Source: Verrucomicrobiota bacterium
GTDB lineage: Bacteria > Verrucomicrobiota > Verrucomicrobiia > Verrucomicrobiales > Verrucomicrobiaceae
Length of the DNA stretch: 8,702 nt
Direction: 5' to 3'
NCBI GenBank assembly: GCA_021413535.1
Contig: JAIOQF010000132.1
Span: forward strand, 1-8,702
Shown here: one piece after another, positions 1 through 6,340 of the stretch
Numbering within the stretch: position 1 is the first letter of the stretch
Layout: every line of letters starts with the position of its first letter
Notes under the pieces: model-generated
Database searches by the model: none
Seen by the model: the letters and a program-made list of their open reading frames with translations, nothing else
Told to the model about the DNA's origin: nothing
Translations under genes and position numbers: made by a program

Positions 1-2
1 TG

Positions 3-83
3 AGCGCGAAAGAGATCAAGCCCGTCGCGGCGCGCTGGTTCGCGGAAGAAAACGCGTTCACCGTGCGAGTGCATCCGGCTTGA
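3..83 (+). CDS. 3' end of an unidentified plus-strand gene (possibly M16-like peptidase tail)
   Basis: This is the last 26 codons of a frame that is open from the window edge to a TGA at 81-83. The translation reads SAKEIKPVAARWFAEENAFT followed by VRVHPA. It has plausible protein composition, while the other two plus-strand frames are arginine-rich or begin at a stop. A tail of the kind 'I..VA..W...EN..TV.V.P' resembles the C-terminus of M16 zinc-peptidase family proteins, but 26 residues cannot establish that. It converges on ftsW and lies outside the dcw operon. A repeat hairpin that could terminate it begins about 20 bp downstream. The family guess is weak; that this is coding is moderately likely. 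Confidence 0.45.
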   Translation, partial: SAKEIKPVAARWFAEENAFTVRVHPA

Positions 84-101
84 TGCAAAATGAGCGAAGA
101 T

Positions 102-173
102 AAGTAGTCCGCGAGTCCCTTCGTGGATCGTTTAATATTCACCCGGCCGCGAAGGGACTCGCGGGCTACTTTT
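102..173. terminator. Possible bidirectional terminator formed by the inverted REP pair
   Basis: The outer arms 102-123 and 150-171 are complementary over 22 positions with a single G-T wobble, enclosing a 26-nt loop. On the plus strand the stem ends in a run of four T (170-173), 18 bp after the stop of the upstream plus-strand gene. On the minus strand it lies 36 nt beyond the ftsW stop, followed by a weaker T-poor tail (CTACTTATC). Its place between convergent genes fits transcription termination on both sides. The T tract is short and the loop long, so termination is inferred only. Confidence 0.4.
104..169. repeat. REPIN/BIME-like pair of inverted REP hairpins with GTAG feet
   Basis: Two copies of one short element face each other. 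The plus-strand copy (104-126) is GTAG, one base, then CCGCGA, loop GTCCCT, and TCGTGG, a 6-bp hairpin with one G-T wobble. The minus-strand copy (169-147) is GTAG, one base, CCGCGA, the same loop GTCCCT, and TCGCGG, a perfect 6-bp hairpin. The spacer is 20 bp. A GTAG or GTGG tetranucleotide at the foot of a small GC hairpin is the hallmark of REP sequences mobilised by REP-associated tyrosine transposases (RAYTs), and inverted pairs are called REPINs or BIMEs. The architecture is seen directly. Membership of a dispersed family is inference, since only one copy pair lies in the window and no RAYT gene is present. Confidence 0.72.
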
Positions 174-207
174 CCCAGCACATTCTATGCTACGAGGCCT
201 CAGCAAA

Positions 208-1255
208 CTAGCGTCGCCGGCCGCCAGGAATGCGGCTCTGATCTGCAGCGGAAGTCTGGTGATGAATATTTAAGACGATGCCGATGCCGAGCATGGCGGC
301 GACTAAACTGGAGCCGCCGTAACTGACGAAAGGAAGCGGAAGACCCTTGTTCGGCAGCAGCGCGGTGGTGACTCCCATGTTCATCAGTGCTTCGAGTCCG
401 AGCGTGAGGATGATGCCGAAGGCCAGAAGCTTGCCAAAACGATCCTCGGCACGATGAGCCACGAGGAGTCCGCCGACGATGAGCAGCACGAACAATCCGA
501 TGACAATGCTGGTGCCGATGAGGCCGAACTCCTCACCGACCATCGGAAAAATAAAGTCAGTGTGAGCCTCGGGAAGGTAGCTCATTTTCTGCCGTCCGTT
601 GCCGAGACCGAGGCCGTGCAGACCGCCGGAACCGAAGGCGAGCAGCGAGCGCCATTGCTGGAGACCGAGACCGTCCCGATATTTTTCCAGATCGAGAAAG
701 GCCATGATGCGTTCGACTCGATTGGGCATCATCTTAACCACGGCAGCAAATCCGCCAATGGAACAGACACCTACTGGCACGAGAAACATGAGCCGGGTGC
801 CGGCGACGAACATGATGCCACAGCCAGCTGCGACCACGAGAGCGGCAGATCCCAAATCCACTTCGGCGCCGATGAGCACGGCGATCACAGCCACGATAAG
901 ACCCGGCTTCATGAAACCGCCGCCAAATTCTCGCGTGAGTGGTTCCTGCCGCGCGAACCAGGCTGCGAGAACGATGGCGCAGGACAGCTTGGCGAATTCC
1001 GAAGGCTGAAAGTGCACCGCGCGGAGCCCCAGTCTCTTCAGCGAAACCCAGCGCGCCGCACCATTGACGGACTCGCCAAACAAATGAGTAAAGCAAAGCG
1101 CGAGGGCGATGATGGTTCCGCCAAAGATCCACCACCGGAACCGGTAGAGCACCCGCCTCCTCAAGATAGTAACTGGTGCTGGCCAGCATGACCAATCCGA
1201 TGACGGAGAGTCCGAGCACGGCAATGGCCACAACAAAGGCGTTCCAGCGTTGCAT
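208..1255 (-). CDS. ftsW: FtsW, septal peptidoglycan glycosyltransferase (SEDS family), with apparent frameshift and lost second helix
   Basis: FtsW is the multi-pass SEDS polymerase that works with FtsI at the septum and uses lipid II. The C-terminal 312 codons (1146-211) are intact and carry the family signatures: VNGAARW (1068-1048), FQPSE (1011-997), SGGLHGLGLG (630-601), LPEAHTDFIF (576-547) and PFVSYGGSS (333-307). The expected N-terminus lies in another frame from an ATG at 1255, starting MQRWNAFVV and running through helix 1 to ASTSYYLEE. The two frames must join between about 1165 and 1146. Compared with E. coli FtsW, about 30 residues are missing there, covering the first periplasmic loop and helix 2, so the composite is about 348 aa instead of the usual 370-400. 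The frame holding the conserved body also opens at 1296, but its residues before about 1150 are not FtsW-like. No Shine-Dalgarno precedes 1255. Either this is a real lesion or a sequence or assembly error. Family identity is certain; functional status is not. Confidence 0.9.
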
Positions 1256-1257
1256 GA

Positions 1258-1292
1258 GTTGGCAGTTAGGAGATGAGAGTTAGCAGATGGAA
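1258..1292. repeat. Degenerate tandem heptamer array 1
   Basis: Five consecutive 7-bp units read on the plus strand as GTTGGCA, GTTAGGA, GATGAGA, GTTAGCA and GATGGAA. All begin with G and end with A, with GTTAGNA as the core form. It lies directly upstream of the ftsW ATG and occupies the place where a ribosome binding site would be expected. It resembles the short tandemly repeated repetitive (STRR) heptamers known from cyanobacterial intergenic DNA, but no homology is claimed. Confidence 0.6.
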
Positions 1293-1301
1293 GCATTTAT
1301 C

Positions 1302-1329
1302 CATTCACACGTCACATATCACTTATCAC
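1302..1329. repeat. Degenerate tandem heptamer array 2 (NNNTCAC units)
   Basis: Four consecutive 7-bp units read CATTCAC, ACGTCAC, ATATCAC and TTATCAC; the last four bases TCAC are invariant and the first three vary. It sits 5 bp after the LysM-gene stop codon on the minus strand and 9 bp from array 1. The unit sequence differs from array 1 but the period is the same. With array 1 it accounts for most of the 78-bp lysM-ftsW gap. Confidence 0.6.
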
Positions 1330-1333
1330 ACTT

Positions 1334-2371
1334 TTAATTCTTCGACGGAATGACCAGTTTCATGCCGTCACGAAGTGCGGTCGGGTCTTTGATACTGTTG
1401 GCTTTTTGCAGGGCATCTACTTTCACGCCATACTTGCGGGCGATGGAGTAGAGGGTTTCTTTCGGTCCGACGATATGCGAGCGACGGCTGGCAGCGTCTT
1501 TCACAGGCTTCTCGATCTTGGCCGTGGTCTTTGCTGGCTTGGATGAGTCGGTTACAGGTGTTGTCTTCGGTTTTGCGGAACTACCGGAGGGCGTTTCTTT
1601 GTGCATGGCAATAGTGGCGGGCGGCTGATCGCCTGCCTGCACGGTGGTCTTGGCAGTGATGGTTTTCGGCGGTGAATCGCTGCTGGTGACGGCAGGATTT
1701 TCCTTGAGTTTCACTGGTGCAGTGTTGGCACTCGTGGCGCTGACGGTCTTGATCGTTCCCGGTCTCGATGTGGCGGTGTTGGTCGAGTTGGAGGGAATCG
1801 GCATGGCTTTAAGCACCGGCAGCGCCATTTTTTTAGGGTAGGTTAGCTTGCGGCCCGGATAGAGCTCGGTGTTGTCGAGGTTATTCAGCCTGATCAAGTC
1901 TGCGGCACTGACGCCGAGTGCAGCGGCGATTCCAGGCACGTTATCGCCGGAGCGCACGTCGTAAATCGCGGTCTCGACCAGTCTTGCTTCAGGATTGGGC
2001 GGGGCGAGCACGGGCGTCATGACTGCGGGCAGATTGTCTGAACTGGGATTGATCGCCAGCGCCTTGGGCACGCTAGTCGAAGCCGCTGTCTTCAAGGTCG
2101 TGGCCTCCGGCTTCGCGAGGGTTGGTTTAGCGGTGGCCACGGCGGGGGGCGATTTAGGGGAGATGACGTTGTAGAATACGACGGCTCCGATGAGGAAGAC
2201 GTGCAGCAGCAACAGGATGATGAAGACCCGGCCGAGGTTGCTTCCAGGTTCGCGCTGGGGCCAGGTTTCCTCGTCTGCGGTCATGGCGGCGACGTAATGC
2301 TTGCGCCAGCCGGCCATGTTAAGCCTGCCAGCAATGCCTGCATTCTTAGGTTGTTTAGATTCTTGTTTCAT
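1334..2371 (-). CDS. Single-pass membrane protein with two LysM domains, encoded inside the dcw cluster
   Basis: This 345-aa protein has a cytoplasmic N-terminus of about 47 residues, one hydrophobic helix at about 48-70 (VFIILLLLHVFLIGAVVFY) and no signal-peptidase site that I can see, so it should be a bitopic inner-membrane protein with its C-terminus outside. LysM 1 spans about 137-179 (YDVRSGDNVPGIAAALGVS onward, ending YPGRKLTYP). LysM 2 spans about 299-342 (HIVGPKETLYSIARKYGV onward, ending DGMKLVIP). They are joined by a linker of about 120 residues rich in Thr, Ser, Ala, Lys and Pro. LysM binds GlcNAc-containing glycans such as peptidoglycan. No amidase, peptidase or SPOR domain is visible. 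The gene lies 39 bp after murD and 78 bp before ftsW, so a role in septal wall synthesis or scaffolding is inferred from position. The ATG at 2371 lacks a clear Shine-Dalgarno; Met19 is a possible alternative start. Confidence 0.85.
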   Translation of the reverse strand: MKQESKQPKNAGIAGRLNMAGWRKHYVAAMTADEETWPQREPGSNLGRVFIILLLLHVFLIGAVVFYNVISPKSPPAVATAKPTLAKPEATTLKTAASTSVPKALAINPSSDNLPAVMTPVLAPPNPEARLVETAIYDVRSGDNVPGIAAALGVSAADLIRLNNLDNTELYPGRKLTYPKKMALPVLKAMPIPSNSTNTATSRPGTIKTVSATSANTAPVKLKENPAVTSSDSPPKTITAKTTVQAGDQPPATIAMHKETPSGSSAKPKTTPVTDSSKPAKTTAKIEKPVKDAASRRSHIVGPKETLYSIARKYGVKVDALQKANSIKDPTALRDGMKLVIPSKN

Positions 2372-2410
2372 GGTGTTGGGTTGGGTTGCGGGGGTTCAGG
2401 AGTGGGAGAA

Positions 2411-3745
2411 TCAAGTTAGTGAAATTACTGCGTCGCGGAATACATTGCCGCGTTCAGCGTATCCGCTGAACATGTCAAAGGACGAAGTTCCGGGTGAAAA
2501 GACAATGTCCTGGCCGGGCCGGGCAAGTCCTGTAGCAATGTGCACAGCATCCGGCACGCTGGCAGCACGACTGCAGGGCACGTCGTCCGCGAACATGGCG
2601 CAGAGTTTGTCCCCAATCTCCCCGATGGCGACCAGCGCGGAAACTTTCTCACGCAGCAGAGGACGAAAGGATGCGTAGTCGATGCCCTTTTCCTTGCCGC
2701 CAGCGATGAGCACCACGCTGGCATCTTGCGAGCGCAGACAGCTTTCCACGGCATGGAGGTTAGTCGCCTTGGAGTCGTTGATGTAACGATGACCGCCATA
2801 TTCGCGCACCACTTCGCAGCGATGCTGCGCGGATTCATATCCGGAAAGCGCGCGGGTCATTTCAGGAAACTTCAAGCCCATGGCCCAGCCAGCAGCGAGT
2901 GCGGCCATTTCATTTTCTATATTGTGGCGCTCCTGCAACGGCAGGTTCTCGATTGCGGCGATACTCTCGTTGCGGAAATAAACAGCCTGATCACGCAGGG
3001 TAAAATCCGCTTTCGATTCCGCAGCGGTGGAGAAGGTCACGGTCTTCGACTGGAGTGCGCCGAGTGATTCGCCTTCTCGCACGATGGCGATGTCATCCGA
3101 GGTCATGTAATCAAACAGCCGGCGCTTGGCGCCGAAATACGAATTCATGTCGGGGTAACGGTCGAGATGATCCGGCGCGAAGTTCAGCCAGATGCCAACA
3201 CGGGGCGCAAAGCTGGTGATGGTCTCAAGCTGGAAGGAACTGATCTCGACCGTGAGCACATCATAACTCACACCGCTGGCAGCGACTTCGCACAAGGGAT
3301 GGCCATAGTTTCCGCAGGCGATGGTCTTGCGGCCGCAGCCGTTAAACATGCGTTCGATCAGCTCGGTAGTGGTGGTCTTGCCGTTAGTGCCGGTGATGGC
3401 CACGACCGGCGTGTCCCGCAACTGCCGCCAGGCGAACTCGATCTCGCCGATCAAAGGCACGGCGAGCGAAGTGAAAATGCGCGGCAATTCCCAGGAGGCG
3501 TCGATGCCGGGACTGATGACGACGAGATTGAATTTCTCCTGGGCCGCTGATTGTTTTGCCCCTTCGAGCCCTGGGATAAACTCAAAATTTTCTGCACGCA
3601 ACTTGGCAAGGTCGGGGGTGAGCTTGCCGGCATCACCGGTATCGAATACCACCGGCCGCGCGCCGAGCTTTCGTGCCAGGCGTGCAGCACCCAGCCCGCT
3701 GCGACCGGCACCGAGGATGGCAATGGTTTGTCCGTTAAGTTCCAT
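2411..3745 (-). CDS. murD: MurD, UDP-MurNAc-L-alanine--D-glutamate ligase
   Basis: MurD is the cytoplasmic ATP-dependent ligase that adds D-glutamate to UDP-MurNAc-L-Ala. The 444-aa length is normal for the family. The N-terminal Rossmann-like domain starts with ILGAGRSGLGAARLA (10-24). The ATP-binding P-loop is TGTNGKTTT (118-126), and the central domain has NFAPDHLDRY (188-197) and HNIEN (274-278). The C-terminal domain has HRCE (308-311), NDSKATN (323-329) and SPGTSSFDMFSGY (417-429). The last replaces the more usual SPACASFD form but keeps the SFD core. The ATG lies one base after the mraY stop (TGACATG) with no Shine-Dalgarno, so translation is probably coupled to mraY. Confidence 0.97.
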   Translation of the reverse strand: MELNGQTIAILGAGRSGLGAARLARKLGARPVVFDTGDAGKLTPDLAKLRAENFEFIPGLEGAKQSAAQEKFNLVVISPGIDASWELPRIFTSLAVPLIGEIEFAWRQLRDTPVVAITGTNGKTTTTELIERMFNGCGRKTIACGNYGHPLCEVAASGVSYDVLTVEISSFQLETITSFAPRVGIWLNFAPDHLDRYPDMNSYFGAKRRLFDYMTSDDIAIVREGESLGALQSKTVTFSTAAESKADFTLRDQAVYFRNESIAAIENLPLQERHNIENEMAALAAGWAMGLKFPEMTRALSGYESAQHRCEVVREYGGHRYINDSKATNLHAVESCLRSQDASVVLIAGGKEKGIDYASFRPLLREKVSALVAIGEIGDKLCAMFADDVPCSRAASVPDAVHIATGLARPGQDIVFSPGTSSFDMFSGYAERGNVFRDAVISLT

Positions 3746-3746
3746 G

Positions 3747-4970
3747 TCAGCGAATTTTCAAAGTAGCGAGTCCGATCATAGCAAAGATCAGTGAAAGCAT
3801 CCAGAAGCGCACCACCACCTGGCTTTCCTTCCAGCCGCCCAATTCAAAGTGATGATGGATGGGCGACATGCGAAAGATGCGTTTGCCGGTGCTCTTGAAA
3901 CTGATCACCTGAAGAATGACAGAGAGCGCCTCCATGACGAACACGCCGCCCACGAGAACTAGCGTGATCTCCTGCTTGCAGCCGATGGCGAGCGTGGCGA
4001 TGCAGCCACCGATGGCGAGCGATCCGGTGTCGCCCATGAACATACGCGCAGGCATGCAGTTGAACCACAGGAAGCCCAGACAGGCGCCGACCAACGCCAT
4101 CGCGACGATGGTGAGTTCATCGGCATCCGGGAAGAACGGGATCAAGAGAAAGCGCGCGTAATTCAAATTGCTCGCGACGTAGCAAAATGTCGCATAGGTC
4201 AGACCGGTGCTGACGGTGCAGCCGGTGGCAAGGCCGTCGAGTCCGTCAGTGAGGTTCACCGCGTTCGAGGCGCCGACGATGATGAGCGAGAACAGCACAA
4301 TGGTAAAAAGCCCCATGTCGTCGATGAACGGATCCTTGAACGACGGGATGATCAGGCTGCGGTAGGAGACGGGACGGCGCGTCTCTTGAACCGTGGTGGT
4401 TTCGGCGGTGCGCTGCGAGCTGCCTTCCAGCTTGGTTTCAGTGTGAATGACTTTACCAGTGGTGATCAGCGATCCATTTGGCATCGCATAAGCAAAAAGG
4501 GTTGAGGCCACGGTGGCGACTCCGAACTGCCAGGCGAGCTTGGTCCGGGCTCTGACACCCTTGGAATTTTTCCGGGCCACTTTTTCGTAATCATCCCAGA
4601 AACCCAAGGCGCCGAGCAGTAGCGTGGTGCCCAGGCAAATCCAGACCGGGACATTGTTCCAGTCGCTCCAGAGCAGCACAGAGATGACAAAGGTGCCGAT
4701 GATGAGCACGCCGCCCATCGTGGGAGTTCCGGCTTTCTTGCCATGCAGCTCGAAAAGTTTATTTACTTCTTCCGCTGTGCGGATGGGCTGGCCGACTTTG
4801 AGTGAGATTAGTTTTCGGATCACCGTTCCGCAGATGATGAGTGAGAGCAGGAAAGCAGTCAGACAGGCCGCACCGGCGCGGAAGGTGTGATATTGCAACA
4901 GGTTGAGCAGCTTCGCGATGAAGCTGTCCGCGCCAAGGGTATACTTAAGTTCTATGAGCCAGTAAATCAT
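3747..4970 (-). CDS. mraY: MraY, phospho-MurNAc-pentapeptide transferase (lipid I synthase)
   Basis: MraY is the polytopic inner-membrane enzyme that moves phospho-MurNAc-pentapeptide from UDP to undecaprenyl phosphate, giving lipid I. Conserved cytoplasmic-loop motifs are TPTMGG (82-87), WDDYEKV with D126/D127 (125-131), NAVNLTDGLDGLATG (236-250), FMGDTGSLAIGG with D314 (311-322) and the triple His at 372-374 followed by FELGGW. The start is placed at 4970, giving the typical MIYWLIEL opening and an ATGA overlap with the murF stop; the frame extends to 5075 but its extra 35 residues are murF shadow. At 407 aa it is longer than the usual 360, mainly from about 30 extra hydrophilic residues at about 168-200 in the loop before helix 5. 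There is no obvious Shine-Dalgarno; coupling to murF is likely. Confidence 0.97.
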   Translation of the reverse strand: MIYWLIELKYTLGADSFIAKLLNLLQYHTFRAGAACLTAFLLSLIICGTVIRKLISLKVGQPIRTAEEVNKLFELHGKKAGTPTMGGVLIIGTFVISVLLWSDWNNVPVWICLGTTLLLGALGFWDDYEKVARKNSKGVRARTKLAWQFGVATVASTLFAYAMPNGSLITTGKVIHTETKLEGSSQRTAETTTVQETRRPVSYRSLIIPSFKDPFIDDMGLFTIVLFSLIIVGASNAVNLTDGLDGLATGCTVSTGLTYATFCYVASNLNYARFLLIPFFPDADELTIVAMALVGACLGFLWFNCMPARMFMGDTGSLAIGGCIATLAIGCKQEITLVLVGGVFVMEALSVILQVISFKSTGKRIFRMSPIHHHFELGGWKESQVVVRFWMLSLIFAMIGLATLKIR

Positions 4971-6340
4971 GCAGATGCAAAATGAGTGAGCACTTGTTCC
5001 ATGCCTGCCGAGCGACTGCCTTTCAATAAAACTGCATCGCCATCCTTTAGCCATTCGCGAAGGAACGTAGCGCAAGCGACATGCGATGAAAAATTCCGCG
5101 TCTGCATGGCGGGGTGATTGGCTGCGGCGGCATTGCTGATCTGGACAGCTTCATCTCCGATGGTGAAGACGGCATCGAGCCCGCAGGCGGCGGCACATTC
5201 CCCGACTTCGCGATGACCTTGCGCGGCATGTGATCCGAGTTCGCCCATGCGTCCAAGCACGGCCACCTTGCGACCTTGAATATTCATCGTGCCCAGCGTA
5301 TTCAAGCCCGCGCGCATGGAGTCGGGATTGGCATTATATGAATCGTCGAGGATCATCACGCCGCGGATTCGCTTCACTTGCATCCGGCCCTTCGTAAGAT
5401 TCACGCTGCGCAGCGCATCGGCGATTTCCAGTGGTGGCACGCCGTAATGCCAGGCGCAGGCGGCGGCGAGCGTGGCATTGGCCACCATGTGCTGACCGGG
5501 AACTGGCAGATGCGTCTCCACGCTGCTGCCGTCGCTGAAGTTTAATTCAAATCGCGAACCGGTTTCATCGCTCTCATGCACGATGGCCCTGACATCGCCG
5601 CAGCCAATGCCGGCGGTGACGATCCGCGCCTTGCTGCGGCGGGAGATGGATGATGTAAATTCATCATTGGCATTGAGCACCACCAGCCCGTCCTGGGGAA
5701 CGCAGGCGGCTAGCGTGCCCTTTTCGCTGGCGATCGCTTCGCGGGAGCCCAGGTTCTCAATGTGAGCGACGCCGATGTTGGTGATGATGCCGGCGTCAGG
5801 TTCACCGATGGAACAGAGCAGGGCGATTTCTCCTTCGTGATTCATGCCCATCTCAAACACTCCGCAATTCTGCGTGGTGGTCATGCCGAGAATCGTGAGC
5901 GGCAGGCCGATGTGGTTGTTCAAGTTTCCTTCCGTGGCGCACACTTGATACTTGCGCGACATCACGGCGGCGGTGAAATCTTTGGTCGAGGTTTTTCCGT
6001 TGCTGCCGGTGATGGCGATGACGAGTGGATTCAAAAGACGACGATGCTGCCGCGCGAGATTCTGCAGCGCTTCCAAGGTGTCGGGCACAAGAATCACGGC
6101 GCAATCCGGCAATGGATCCGCTGGAGCCCGGCTGACGATGACCGCAGCGGCGCCGGCTTGGGCGACTTGAGTGACGAAATCGTGGGCATCAAATTTATCA
6201 CCAACGAGCGCAAGAAAAAGATCGCCGGACTGGACTTTGCGGGAGTCGGTGACGACACGGTCGACCAGTCGTGTGCCATCGCCCGCGATGAGTTTGCCTT
6301 CGCAGTGTTCGGCAACGGTGCTGAGCGGAAGGGGCTTCAT
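4967..6340 (-). CDS. murF: MurF, UDP-MurNAc-tripeptide--D-alanyl-D-alanine ligase
   Basis: MurF is the cytoplasmic ATP-dependent ligase that attaches D-Ala-D-Ala to complete the UDP-MurNAc pentapeptide, the substrate of MraY encoded next. The protein is 457 aa, a normal length. The N-terminal substrate-binding domain has TDSRKVQSGDLFLAL (31-45). The P-loop is TGSNGKTSTKD (111-121), followed by GNLNNHIGLP (138-147) and EMGMNHEGEI (163-172). The C-terminal domain has DDSYNANPDSM (332-342), LGRMGELG (362-369) and LKGSRSAGME (439-448). The GNLNN and DDSYNANP motifs separate MurF from MurE. The ATG shares one base with the murE stop (TAATG) and has a strong Shine-Dalgarno five bases upstream. Its own stop overlaps the mraY start by four bases. 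Confidence 0.98.
   Translation of the reverse strand: MKPLPLSTVAEHCEGKLIAGDGTRLVDRVVTDSRKVQSGDLFLALVGDKFDAHDFVTQVAQAGAAAVIVSRAPADPLPDCAVILVPDTLEALQNLARQHRRLLNPLVIAITGSNGKTSTKDFTAAVMSRKYQVCATEGNLNNHIGLPLTILGMTTTQNCGVFEMGMNHEGEIALLCSIGEPDAGIITNIGVAHIENLGSREAIASEKGTLAACVPQDGLVVLNANDEFTSSISRRSKARIVTAGIGCGDVRAIVHESDETGSRFELNFSDGSSVETHLPVPGQHMVANATLAAACAWHYGVPPLEIADALRSVNLTKGRMQVKRIRGVMILDDSYNANPDSMRAGLNTLGTMNIQGRKVAVLGRMGELGSHAAQGHREVGECAAACGLDAVFTIGDEAVQISNAAAANHPAMQTRNFSSHVACATFLREWLKDGDAVLLKGSRSAGMEQVLTHFASA

Noticed and set aside
454..1191. Open plus-strand frame of 245 codons, acidic and His-rich, inside ftsW
   Set aside because: It is antisense to strongly conserved FtsW motifs, shows no domain, and its composition is what the reverse strand of this codon usage yields.
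1256..1296. ftsW start at 1296 in the frame of its conserved body
   Set aside because: The residues encoded from 1296 to about 1150 come from the heptamer array and from out-of-frame helix 1; they are not FtsW-like, while the ATG at 1255 in the other frame is.
1520..1830. Low-complexity Thr/Lys/Pro/Ser linker of the LysM protein as a possible tandem repeat
   Set aside because: No regular period or repeated unit can be made out; it looks like an ordinary disordered linker.
4971..5075. Longer mraY start giving 35 extra N-terminal residues
   Set aside because: The extra residues overlap murF and are not MraY-like; the ATG at 4970 gives the family N-terminus and an ATGA overlap.
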